This document shows positions 8,995 through 17,511 of a stretch of 64,000 nucleotides of DNA, in pieces; position 1 is the first letter of the stretch; the number at the start of each line of letters is the position of its first letter. The position numbers and the translations under genes were made by a program. The notes under the pieces were generated by a model, which saw only the letters and a program-made list of their open reading frames with translations, did not search any database and was not told where the DNA came from. This DNA comes from an uncultured Bacteroidales bacterium (GTDB lineage Bacteria; Bacteroidota; Bacteroidia; Bacteroidales; UBA932): contig CAKUVD010000004.1 in the NCBI GenBank assembly GCA_934695325.1, forward strand, positions 121,833 to 185,832, given 5' to 3'.

Positions 8995-11900
8995 CTATAA
9001 TGCAAGATTGAAAACGAATCCTATGTAGCGGCTGTCCATCGGATAGCCGCTTTTCTTTATTAGATCGAAGGACTTTCCGCTGTTCCATCCTGCTGATATG
9101 CCGATGCTGCAGTCATAAGGAATCCAGAGGATATTGGCCAGTTTTGCCGTCAATGTCGCACCGACGCTGAACAGACCTCCACGGGTCAATGCCTCTGAAC
9201 CATTCGCATAACCCGGAAGCGAAAACATAGTGTAGTCGAAATGCGGAGTGAGTTCAAAATTCTTTATATAGGCTACAGGGGACAGGAAAGACAGGTCTCC
9301 GACCCATATCGGGATGACATAGTCCGCAGTGAGCTTCAGATGGTCGTGAGAGAAATTCCTGATGAAAGATTCTGCGTCAGAGCCTGAAAGACCGCGCGGC
9401 GCTACGGAAATCGCATTCTCGCGCCTGACGCCTGCCTCGAACTGATGCTGATATCTGGCGGACACCTTCAGCCCCTGAGTCCTGGTTATCCCTGGAAGGT
9501 AGAAATATCCATAGACATAAGCCGCCGCGGAATATATGTCATCCAGCATAATCCTGGCTGAATATCCTGCCTCTGCCCCGGCACCGAGGCGTGGATACGT
9601 GCAGGACGATGCCGCCGGTCTGAGGACGTAGCCGCGCACGGAAGCATTGACTGTCTGCATAAATACATTCCTGCCCTTGCGATATCCTGTCAGTGCAGGA
9701 TTCAGCTGCGTTCCCGGAAAATACCCATCTGAACTGACGTAAGTCAATGACTTGTCGAAGAGGTCGTTGCTCCCGGTGTAACTGATTTGTGGAATAAGTC
9801 CTTGGCTCCACCCTCCGGACGAGAAAGAGAAAGGTATATAGACCTTTATCGAGCCCTTGAACGAAGGCTTGTCCGTAATCAGTCCCAGGATCCTTTCTCG
9901 TGAGATACCGCCTCCGTATGACACACTCTGCCGGTAATACTGGATGGCGGCATTGTCATTGAAATCAGCGGAGAACTCAAACACCGGATACCGGCCGCTG
10001 TATGTGAAAAGCAGATGTCCGGAGTGGCGGAACCTGTGCCCTCCATTAGAATACAGATACGAATACGGATTCTTGTGGAATGAGTATCCTATCGAACCCC
10101 ACGCCGTTCCCAGGCTGTTCTGAAAAAGAGCCGTAGCTCCTGCGGATGCGGTCTCGTAGTTCAAGTCGCCGCTGAGGCTGCGCACCCTGTCATAATTGAA
10201 ATACAGAGGTGCCCAGGAATGGAACCTTGGTATGTTCGGCACTTTCCTATATCGGACAGGCTCGGACATCTCCGGCATCGAAGATGTGTCCGAATCGGCC
10301 CAAGGTATGCCTTTCGAGGCCGCCAAGGCTCTCTCTTGCTCCGAGATGCAATCCGCTACCTTGTAATGATGAATGTCCCCGAAATCGACCTCTTTGTCCA
10401 TCAGATCCCCGGCAAGCGCCTCATTAAGAAGCCTTCCGGACGGCTCCAGGCTTGAGAAGTACAATGTGTCACCGCTGAATGAGAACTCTTTCCCTCCATA
10501 ACGCAACGATGTGTGCTGCCTGAATACTCCTGTCTCAGGCTCGACACTGTACATCTCTTGCGTGCCGTCTCTATCTGACGTGAAATAAAGTCTTGGCCCG
10601 CAGTACCCGAGCTCGCTTATGCTGACCGGAAGCGGCTCAGATAGGCACCCGATTTCTCCATCCAGGTCAATGCTGATGAAATATATTCCCGATCCGGCCT
10701 CGGACACTGTGCTGAAAGCCAATCTATCCCCCATAAAGCATACTTCTACGGTCTGAAGGCTGTCAGGCATCTGCCTGCGTCGGATGATCTTGCCGTCATC
10801 TGCATTGACAATGACAATGGCGGAGCCGCCTTCGGTCGGGTATTCCACAGCGGCCAGCATTGACCCGTCCGGAGAGATGTCAGGGTTGAACAGGCGTCCT
10901 CTGGTGGTGAGGTTGCGGATTCGTCCGGTGCGTATGTCGTAGGAGCGTATCCTGGAGGTCATTTTCAGCGACCACCTGGCGTCCGGCACGGACTCGCTCC
11001 ACCAGAGTTTGCCTGCGCCTGCCTTCAGTCCGCTTGTCGTGGAGCCGAATGGCCGCAGTCTGCGGGTCTGCCCTTTCTGGGGATCATAGCATACCAGGCT
11101 CTCTGATTCGGCGATGCCTGACGAGATGCCGTAGACACATCCGCCGTATGCGACATTGCCGCCCATTGTCGTGAACCATCGTCCAGCATTCTGTACGGCC
11201 CTGGATTCTGTGAACGGGCGCCTTGCCTCCTGTTCCTGCTTCCAGATGTTATGGAATGTGGTCATCACCGTGTCGAATGACTCGCGGAAACTCTTTCCGG
11301 AAGCCTCACGTACGGTCCTCTGCGTGTTGAAGAAAGTGAACGGATTATGTGCAGGGCGGGCGAGATATCTTTCTGTGAATGAAGGGTCATCGAAGCAGTA
11401 CCTCGTGCCGGCGATGGTCATATATCCCAGTGCGTAGTGGTTCGGCGCATAATATCTGTAAGAACCGTATCTCCATCTGTACCAGTTCCTCCAGTCGCCG
11501 TTGTCGAATGCCATCATATAGTAGTCCAGGAAGTCTGCTGAGCGTCCTCTTCCGTATTTCGTGAGAGCCGTCTCGGCAGTCACCGCATCACCTTCGAGGA
11601 ACCAAGTGTTCGGCCACAATGCCGAATATGCACCTGTCGCCATATCTCCTATGATGTATGTCAGCGGGCGGAGCCATCCCTTGTAGCCGAACTGCATCTG
11701 TGCCAGGTGCCTGCTTTCGTGTACTGCCAATGATTTTATCCACGGCATAGGCTCGGGGTCGTAAGCATCCGGGAGGGTGTATAGGTCCATACGTTTTGGC
11801 GCCCAGGTGACAGAGCCGTTGGAGACACCGTGATAGGCGTGGATTATGACAGGAGTCCGTTTTCTGTGCCCCTCACCTGGAATCAGTCCAGAGCTGGCGC

Positions 11901-12120
11901 TTTCAGCCTGGCGGAAGCGTTCGAGTTCTCTGCCGTAGACTCTGGCCAGTGAGTCGAGTCCCTCGGGAAAGATTATCCTGTAGTTAGGGGAGTCCATCCT
12001 ATGCCAATGCAGCCTTCCGGGGTCATCTCCGTTGGTGAAAAACTGGGCGGCTGACGGTAATTCAGTCATTGCCGCCAGCAGAGTGATGACTATTGTCGAT
12101 AACGCTATTTTGTGTCTCAT
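8995..12120 (-). CDS. Surface metallopeptidase-like protein with propeller and outer-membrane barrel
   Basis: About 1041 residues from the chosen ATG at 12118-12120, which begins a good signal peptide (MRHKIALSTIVITLLAAM); the frame is open 60 bases further but without signal character. The N-terminal third carries AVHESRHLAQ, a zinc-peptidase HExxH motif at about residues 132-136, and WFLEGDAVTAE about 35-40 residues later, the spacing of a gluzincin third ligand. The middle holds TolB/WD40-like propeller repeats (NPDISPDGSMLAAVEYP, LYFTSDRDGTQEMY). The last ~350 residues alternate like beta-strands and end in FVFNLAL, an outer-membrane barrel signature. Homologues in Bacteroidales are mostly annotated as hypothetical. 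Proteolysis is an inference from the motif. Confidence 0.75.
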   Translation of the reverse strand: MRHKIALSTIVITLLAAMTELPSAAQFFTNGDDPGRLHWHRMDSPNYRIIFPEGLDSLARVYGRELERFRQAESASSGLIPGEGHRKRTPVIIHAYHGVSNGSVTWAPKRMDLYTLPDAYDPEPMPWIKSLAVHESRHLAQMQFGYKGWLRPLTYIIGDMATGAYSALWPNTWFLEGDAVTAETALTKYGRGRSADFLDYYMMAFDNGDWRNWYRWRYGSYRYYAPNHYALGYMTIAGTRYCFDDPSFTERYLARPAHNPFTFFNTQRTVREASGKSFRESFDTVMTTFHNIWKQEQEARRPFTESRAVQNAGRWFTTMGGNVAYGGCVYGISSGIAESESLVCYDPQKGQTRRLRPFGSTTSGLKAGAGKLWWSESVPDARWSLKMTSRIRSYDIRTGRIRNLTTRGRLFNPDISPDGSMLAAVEYPTEGGSAIVIVNADDGKIIRRRQMPDSLQTVEVCFMGDRLAFSTVSEAGSGIYFISIDLDGEIGCLSEPLPVSISELGYCGPRLYFTSDRDGTQEMYSVEPETGVFRQHTSLRYGGKEFSFSGDTLYFSSLEPSGRLLNEALAGDLMDKEVDFGDIHHYKVADCISEQERALAASKGIPWADSDTSSMPEMSEPVRYRKVPNIPRFHSWAPLYFNYDRVRSLSGDLNYETASAGATALFQNSLGTAWGSIGYSFHKNPYSYLYSNGGHRFRHSGHLLFTYSGRYPVFEFSADFNDNAAIQYYRQSVSYGGGISRERILGLITDKPSFKGSIKVYIPFSFSSGGWSQGLIPQISYTGSNDLFDKSLTYVSSDGYFPGTQLNPALTGYRKGRNVFMQTVNASVRGYVLRPAASSCTYPRLGAGAEAGYSARIMLDDIYSAAAYVYGYFYLPGITRTQGLKVSARYQHQFEAGVRRENAISVAPRGLSGSDAESFIRNFSHDHLKLTADYVIPIWVGDLSFLSPVAYIKNFELTPHFDYTMFSLPGYANGSEALTRGGLFSVGATLTAKLANILWIPYDCSIGISAGWNSGKSFDLIKKSGYPMDSRYIGFVFNLAL

Positions 12121-12221
12121 AAGCTGGATTCCGGGGGTTGTCTTATGCCGATCCGTATGCAAAGGCGACATTTTCGGCATAATTTTAAACAGGTTCCAAA
12201 GGCAAATCTAACTATTTTTTA

Positions 12222-12229
12222 TATTTTTG
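12222..12229 (+). promoter_or_regulatory. Putative -7 element for the Na/Pi cotransporter gene
   Basis: TATTTTTG fits TAnnTTTG, placing transcription start near 12235 and a leader of about 25 bases before the ATG at 12259. No -33 TTTG at the right spacing. It supports a start well downstream of the GTG at 12112. Confidence 0.5.
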
Positions 12230-12258
12230 CGAGGTTAAATCTCTATGATGCACGATAT

Positions 12259-13995
12259 ATGCAGATGATGTTCCAATTCCTGACCCTCGTGGGGGCGGTG
12301 ACTCTATTCCTGTTCGGACTCAATTTATTAAGCGTAGGCCTTCAGAAAGTGGCGGGAGACGGTTTGCGGTCATTCTTGGCGTCAATGACCTCAAACGGCT
12401 TCAAGAGACTTCTCACGGGAATCGGCGTGACGGCTGCCATCCAGTCCTCCACCGCGACAACCATTATGGTCGTCAGCTTCGTGAATGCGGGACTGCTTAC
12501 GTTGGCTCAGGCGATAGGAGTCATAATGGGAGCGAACATCGGCACCACCGTGACTTCGTGGATAATGGCGATTTTCGGATTCTCCTACGACATCTCTACG
12601 ATTTCCTTCCCCTTGATAGCCATCGGTTTCCTGATGATGCTGAACAAGAAGAACAAGAAAGTCAAGGATCTGGGGGAAATCATCATAGGATTCGCGCTTT
12701 TCTTCGTCGGCTTCGCCAAACTCAAGGAAACATCGGGAATACTTCTGGACAATCTTGATCTCACTGCTCTACAGTCCCTTACCAATCTGCACGCCGGCCC
12801 TCTCAATGTATCGATTCTGCTGTTTCTTCTCATAGGAACCATAATGACCGTCTGCTTCCAGTCGTCCGCCGCTACGATGGCGATAATAATGCTGCTCATC
12901 ACTACGGGCGTCATCCCGTTCAAGCTGGCCGCCGCGATGATTCTCGGAGAGAACATCGGAACCACCATCGCGGCCAATGTGGCTGCATCCGTCGGGAATA
13001 CCACGTCCAAGCGTGCAGCTATGGCTCATACTGTCTTCAATGTGTTCGGAGTCGTCTGGGTTCTCTGCATCTTCCCATGGTTCCTTCGACTGATAGGCTT
13101 CATCATCAGTTCGTGCGGACTTCCGGACCCTAATACCGCGGACCTCACTGATATTACCAATGCTGAGACCATAAAGGCTTCCCTCCTGTACAGCGTCACC
13201 ACGATGCACACCCTTTTCAATGTCACCAACACATTGATCCTTATATGGTTCATCCCGCAGATAGAGAAGATAGTGTCCTGGATCATCCCGCAGAAGGCCG
13301 AGAAAGAGGTGTTCCGGCTCAAGTATATCCAGGGCGGCCCTCTCTCCACCGCCGAGCTTTCCCTGGACGAGGCTGAGCAGGAAATCGTTCATTTCGCCGA
13401 GATATGTTACAATGATTTCGGATATATGAGGCAGGCTATGGTCGAGAAGGATCCTGTAAGGCTCGGTGAACTCCGTGAGAAACTGATTAAATATGAGGCT
13501 ATCACTGACAGGATAGAGTACGAGATAGCGGATTATCTGAACGAGGTGTCCAAAGGTGAAATCTCTTCATCCTCGGCTGTGCGCATAAAGGGAATGTACA
13601 AGATAATCGGCGAACTCGAGAGTCTGGGTGATTCCGGAGATGCAGTCGGGAGGATTCTTGCTCGCAGAAATGAGCACGGCCTGTCTTTCGATGAGGAGCA
13701 GCTGAAGCGTCTGGGCAGGATGTGCGACCTTCTGGATGATGCCTTCAAGGCGATGAACACGAACCTCAAGGCCCCTTACACCAGCCTGAAGGATATAACC
13801 AATGCCCAGGATGCGGAATATAACATAAATGAATGCCGCAACACTCTGCGTGAAGAGCATATCATCAATATAGAGGAAAACCCGGATTACAACTATCAAG
13901 TGGGTGTGTTCTATATGGACATTGTCGCAGAACTGGAGAAGATGGGTGATTTCATTATCAATGTATCTGAGGCTAAAATCGCTGAAAATGGCTAG
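12259..13995 (+). CDS. Na/Pi cotransporter family protein with PhoU-like domain
   Basis: A 578-residue inner-membrane protein. The N-terminal ~330 residues contain two inverted Na/Pi-cotransporter repeats, each with the QSSTATT or QSSAATM signature (GVTAAIQSSTATT, VCFQSSAATMAI) and a GANIGTT or GENIGTT partner. The C-terminal ~200 residues are a PhoU-like helical bundle. This is the NptA/YjbB-type arrangement, usually linked to phosphate transport. The ATG at 12259 is preferred over the open GTG at 12112, because the latter would overlap the divergent signal-peptide gene and precede the predicted promoter. The next gene overlaps its end by 8 bases. Confidence 0.9.
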   Translation: MQMMFQFLTLVGAVTLFLFGLNLLSVGLQKVAGDGLRSFLASMTSNGFKRLLTGIGVTAAIQSSTATTIMVVSFVNAGLLTLAQAIGVIMGANIGTTVTSWIMAIFGFSYDISTISFPLIAIGFLMMLNKKNKKVKDLGEIIIGFALFFVGFAKLKETSGILLDNLDLTALQSLTNLHAGPLNVSILLFLLIGTIMTVCFQSSAATMAIIMLLITTGVIPFKLAAAMILGENIGTTIAANVAASVGNTTSKRAAMAHTVFNVFGVVWVLCIFPWFLRLIGFIISSCGLPDPNTADLTDITNAETIKASLLYSVTTMHTLFNVTNTLILIWFIPQIEKIVSWIIPQKAEKEVFRLKYIQGGPLSTAELSLDEAEQEIVHFAEICYNDFGYMRQAMVEKDPVRLGELREKLIKYEAITDRIEYEIADYLNEVSKGEISSSSAVRIKGMYKIIGELESLGDSGDAVGRILARRNEHGLSFDEEQLKRLGRMCDLLDDAFKAMNTNLKAPYTSLKDITNAQDAEYNINECRNTLREEHIINIEENPDYNYQVGVFYMDIVAELEKMGDFIINVSEAKIAENG

Positions 13996-14962
13996 TTGCA
14001 GACGGATACTTGCCGCCATTGCGGCATTTGTGCTCATTGTATGCTCTTGCGGGCGCGGCAGACAGACGGAGAAGACCACTGAAGAGAAATCTGTGCCATT
14101 TCCCGAGGTGCAGGTTCCGGGAATGATTACAGAGCCTTCAGAGAGGATGGAATTCGTGCTGGATCATTTCTGGGACGGACTGATGTCATCATCTCTTAAA
14201 GGGAGGTGCGATTCCACGCACGTTGAAGGCGTCCTTATGGCTGAGGTGGAAAAGAAGTTCGGGCTGTATGTGTCTATTCTGTGGGAAGCGCCGCTGGATG
14301 ATGCAGTAAAGTCCGTCGCCAAGCTTTTCCGTGACGTCGAGAAGCGCGAGATTCAGGACACCTCTTCCAATGTGTTCGGGACAATGACGAAGTTTATGGA
14401 GAAGTATCTGTATGATCCTAATTCCCCAGTCCGCAACGAGGAGCTGTATCTGCCTTATGTAGAAGGACTTTCAAAGTCGCCACTTGTCCCGGACACGATG
14501 CGTCCTGCATATTCGTATGACGCTTCTATGTGCTCCCTTAACCGCATAGGCACTAAGGCTGCCGACTTCCGTTTCAGGGATCTGCGAGGCAGAAACTATA
14601 CTCTTTATGGCGTAAAGGCGGACTATACTTTGCTCTTCTTCGCCAATCCAGGCTGCCCTAACTGTAAGGAAATCACTGAAATGATAGAAAATTCCCCTGG
14701 GATTTCTGAGCTCCTGTCATCAGGACGTCTCGCTGTCGTGGACATCTACATTGATCAGGAGATCGACAAGTGGAAGGCTTATGCCCCGGAATATCCAAAA
14801 GAGTGGCTGAGCGGCTACGATCCTGATTACATCATCCGTAATGACTTGATTTACAATGTACGCGCCATACCGTCACTTTATCTGTTGGACATGGACAAGC
14901 GTGTCATTATGAAAGATGCACCGCAGGACAAGGTCTTCGAAAAACTCAATTCTCTTCTTTAG
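13988..14962 (+). CDS. DUF5106/thioredoxin-like lipoprotein
   Basis: A 324-residue secreted protein starting at the ATG overlapping the transporter stop. The N-terminus MASCRRILAAIAAFVLIVCSC reads as a signal peptide with a probable lipoprotein Cys. Residues about 45-185 match the helical DUF5106 type (EFVLDHFWDGL), followed by a thioredoxin-like fold with the redox motif NPGCPNCKE at about residues 222-230 and a cis-Pro-type segment AIPSLYLL. The CPNC pair suggests disulfide exchange in the periplasm. Translational coupling to the Na/Pi-type transporter is seen, but a functional link is not obvious. Confidence 0.85.
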   Translation: MASCRRILAAIAAFVLIVCSCGRGRQTEKTTEEKSVPFPEVQVPGMITEPSERMEFVLDHFWDGLMSSSLKGRCDSTHVEGVLMAEVEKKFGLYVSILWEAPLDDAVKSVAKLFRDVEKREIQDTSSNVFGTMTKFMEKYLYDPNSPVRNEELYLPYVEGLSKSPLVPDTMRPAYSYDASMCSLNRIGTKAADFRFRDLRGRNYTLYGVKADYTLLFFANPGCPNCKEITEMIENSPGISELLSSGRLAVVDIYIDQEIDKWKAYAPEYPKEWLSGYDPDYIIRNDLIYNVRAIPSLYLLDMDKRVIMKDAPQDKVFEKLNSLL

Positions 14963-14974
14963 GAAGCCTTCTGG

Positions 14975-16009
14975 TCAGAATGTGCTTCGGCGTGTCATCT
15001 TGAAAGTGCACTTCACTTTCCTGAGATTCCCGTCCAGGATCATTTCTGCGGCCAGACGCCCCATCTGGTTGAAGTCGGCGGAAATCGTCGTAAGTCCGTC
15101 CAGGATTATCTCATTGATAGGAGCCTCGTTATATGATATGATGCTGAAGTCACGGCCTGGCTTGAGGCCGAGCGACTTGGCCGCGCGTACCAGGTGGATG
15201 AGCTCCATATCCAGCTGACCGTTTATTATGAGGTAGACCTCTCCTGCGTGGACGGAGTCAGCTGTGACCTGGTTGAAGTATCTGCATTTTATGTTGTTCT
15301 CCGTGCCGAATTTCTCCACGGCCTTCAGCACATAAGGATGGTAAAGCGAAGACGTCTCTATAATTACGTTCAGATTGGATATCTTGCTGAACTTGTCCAT
15401 TCCCATCGAGAGGCCTGTGCAGGCGTCATTCTCATAATCCTGGTATACGGCCCCATAGTTCCCGGCGAGTTCCTCTATGTCGTGGTCCAGTAGAATCAAC
15501 TTGCGGTTCGGTATCCGTCTCAGGGCTTTCAGCACTCTTTTCTGTGTGGACTTGTCCAGAGGGAAATGAGGCGTGATGACATAGTAGTCGAAGTCTCCGA
15601 GATTCTCGTCTATGTAGTATTCAAGCAGATTGACCTGCTGGTTGTGCAGATACATCGTTATGTCGGCCTTGCCGTTTATCGTGGATGCGAAGGCGTTGAA
15701 CAGTACCTGTTTTATGTTGCTTAGCTTGTCGAACAGCACGAGAATCCGCATCTTGCGGTTTTCGCTTTCTTCTGCGACGAAGTACCCCTTGCCTTGAGTC
15801 GAGACCAGCACGCCCTTGTCCCTCAGCAGGAAATATGCTTTCTTGACGGTCTCCTTGGATACGTCCAGATCTGTGGAAAGCTCATTCATTGAAGGCAGCA
15901 GGTCTCCGCTCTTGCACTCTCCGGACTTTATGGCTTTTTCTATAGCGTTCACGATGTTCTTGTACATCGGAGTCCGTGAATTCTTATCCAACTCGAGTCT
16001 AATGGGCAT
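14975..16009 (-). CDS. GntR-type regulator with LacI-like sugar-sensing domain
   Basis: A 344-residue transcription factor. Residues about 1-75 form a GntR winged helix (YKNIVNAIEKAIKSGE, LLPSMNELSTDLDVSKETVKKAY split over adjacent helices, then GKGYFVAE). Residues about 80-330 resemble a LacI/periplasmic-binding-protein effector domain. This GntR-LacI hybrid is the type that controls sugar catabolic loci in Bacteroides. It is transcribed divergently from the sugar importer at 16261 with 251 bases between, so it very likely regulates that operon, and probably the SusC/D operon too (see the shared ACCACACTA elements). It converges on the thioredoxin-like gene with a 12-base gap. Confidence 0.9.
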   Translation of the reverse strand: MPIRLELDKNSRTPMYKNIVNAIEKAIKSGECKSGDLLPSMNELSTDLDVSKETVKKAYFLLRDKGVLVSTQGKGYFVAEESENRKMRILVLFDKLSNIKQVLFNAFASTINGKADITMYLHNQQVNLLEYYIDENLGDFDYYVITPHFPLDKSTQKRVLKALRRIPNRKLILLDHDIEELAGNYGAVYQDYENDACTGLSMGMDKFSKISNLNVIIETSSLYHPYVLKAVEKFGTENNIKCRYFNQVTADSVHAGEVYLIINGQLDMELIHLVRAAKSLGLKPGRDFSIISYNEAPINEIILDGLTTISADFNQMGRLAAEMILDGNLRKVKCTFKMTRRSTF

Positions 16010-16057
16010 AATATGAATTAATTAAGTGAAATCGACAACCTTGTCCGGAACTCGTGA

Positions 16058-16077
16058 ACCAAAACACACCAAAGCAC
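16058..16077. promoter_or_regulatory. A/C-rich element in the regulator leader
   Basis: ACCAAAACACACCAAAGCAC lies between the regulator ATG and its putative -7 element (CAAAAATA on plus at 16094-16101, TATTTTTG on minus). It resembles the ACCACACTA elements downstream of the two operon promoters and could be an autoregulatory site. The resemblance is by eye only. Confidence 0.3.
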
Positions 16078-16123
16078 AATTTCCGGGTTGTTGCAAAAAT
16101 ATGAAAAAAATCTTATAAATATC

Positions 16124-16154
16124 ATTGCGGGGTGGAGAATTAGATTTATATTTG
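16124..16154 (+). promoter_or_regulatory. Promoter of the sugar catabolic operon
   Basis: ATTG (16124-16127), 19 bases, then TATATTTG (16147-16154). This fits the Bacteroidota sigma-ABfr consensus TTTG-N19-TAnnTTTG with one -33 mismatch. The expected transcript has a leader of about 100 bases before the ATG at 16261 and starts at or near an ACCACACTA element. Confidence 0.75.
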
Positions 16155-16155
16155 C

Positions 16156-16164
16156 ACCACACTA
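16156..16164. promoter_or_regulatory. ACCACACTA element, candidate operator (copy 1)
   Basis: ACCACACTA begins two bases after the -7 element of the catabolic operon, at the predicted transcription start. The same nine bases occur twice at the second promoter of this locus. A position overlapping the start site fits repressor binding. Confidence 0.5.
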
Positions 16165-16260
16165 CAACAAACCAAACATAGACTGGGGCCGGCTGCCGGG
16201 GACCGTTCCCGTGAAGAACTTTTTTTGCAAGGTCCCGGACCACTTGTAACATTAAGAATA

Positions 16261-17511
16261 ATGAACCGCAAGTTTACTGAAAGAAACTCTTATAAATGGG
16301 AAGTCCTGCTGCTCCTCTGGATGGCATATCTGCTGAACCAGGGGGACAGGCAGGTTTTCAACACTGTCCTTCCGGCCATAAGAGACGCATTGAACCTGAC
16401 GGATACCTCCGTCGGCCTTATCGCTACCATTTTCAATCTTTTCTATGCCGTGATGGTACCCGTCGGCGGATGGGCTGGAGACAGGTTCAGCCGCAAGTGG
16501 GTGACTACCATAAGCATACTGTTCTGGAGCGTAGCCACTGCATTCACCGGGCTTGCCACCAGTTTCATCTGGCTCGTGGTGCTGCGCTCGGTGGCCACGG
16601 GAGGAGGCGAGGCGTTCTTCGGCCCTGCCAACTATTCTCTTCTGGGACAATACCATACGGATACCAGGGCCAGGGCGATGTCCATACATCAGACTGCCTA
16701 CTATGTAGGTGTGATCCTGGCAGGGTGGCTCGCCGGGCTCATAGCAGACGCTCTCGGATGGAAGTACTCGTTCATCATATTCGGCGTCGCCGGGATCGTA
16801 TGGGGACTGATAATGATATTCAGGCTGCGTGACAAGGAGGTGCCGGCCAGAACTGAGGCCGCTGACAAGCCTGGCTTCTTCGAGGGCTTCAAGACGGTGT
16901 TCACCACGCCGACGGCTCTTGTGCTCACTATCGGGTTCAGTTGCGAGATATTCGTCATCACAGGATATATGACTTGGGTTCCTGCATATCTCCAGGAAGA
17001 GTTCGGACAGAGCCAGGCGATGGCAGGTTTCAACTCTATGGTATATACCTATGTGGCTGCATTCGCAGGAGTGCTTCTCGCCGGCTCCCTGTCGGACAGG
17101 CTGGCCTCGCGCAGCCATTCCTTTCGTATGATTCTGCAGGCCATAGGTCTCGCCGGTGGAGCCATATTCCTATTCTTTATGGGGGCGAGGACGTCCGTAT
17201 GGCTTGTGTATCTGATGTTTGCAGGATGGGGCTTCTTCAGGGCGTTCTTCGATGCCAACACCTACTCGGTACTGTATGATGTCACTCCTGAGAGGCTTCA
17301 CTCGTCTTGCTCCAGTGCGATGATAATGACCGGGTTTGCCGTCGGGGCCCTGGCGCCTGTGGTGCTCGGCGCTCTCAAGCAGAGTATGGGCAGCCTTTCG
17401 TCCACATTCCCGATTCTCGGAATAATATGGCTTGTGAGCGGGGTAATGATGTACGTATCCGCCAAGCTTCACTATAACAAGGACTATAATAAACTGATTG
17501 CTGATGAATAA
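16261..17511 (+). CDS. MFS sugar transporter
   Basis: A 416-residue inner-membrane permease with twelve predicted transmembrane helices. Family features are the N-terminal YLLNQGDRQVFNTVLPAIRD block, the motif-A loop GGWAGDRFSRKW between helices 2 and 3, and a related SGSLSDRLAS-like loop in the second half (AGSLSDRLAS). It resembles the organophosphate/hexuronate branch of the major facilitator superfamily. As first gene of the catabolic operon it most likely imports the sugar released in the periplasm. Start chosen at the ATG that begins line 16261; the open frame upstream has no suitable start. Substrate is not readable from sequence. Confidence 0.88.
   Translation: MNRKFTERNSYKWEVLLLLWMAYLLNQGDRQVFNTVLPAIRDALNLTDTSVGLIATIFNLFYAVMVPVGGWAGDRFSRKWVTTISILFWSVATAFTGLATSFIWLVVLRSVATGGGEAFFGPANYSLLGQYHTDTRARAMSIHQTAYYVGVILAGWLAGLIADALGWKYSFIIFGVAGIVWGLIMIFRLRDKEVPARTEAADKPGFFEGFKTVFTTPTALVLTIGFSCEIFVITGYMTWVPAYLQEEFGQSQAMAGFNSMVYTYVAAFAGVLLAGSLSDRLASRSHSFRMILQAIGLAGGAIFLFFMGARTSVWLVYLMFAGWGFFRAFFDANTYSVLYDVTPERLHSSCSSAMIMTGFAVGALAPVVLGALKQSMGSLSSTFPILGIIWLVSGVMMYVSAKLHYNKDYNKLIADE

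Noticed and set aside
12112..12258. An N-terminal extension of the Na/Pi transporter from a GTG
   Set aside because: It overlaps the divergent signal-peptide gene and lies before the predicted promoter. The extension has no transport-family similarity.
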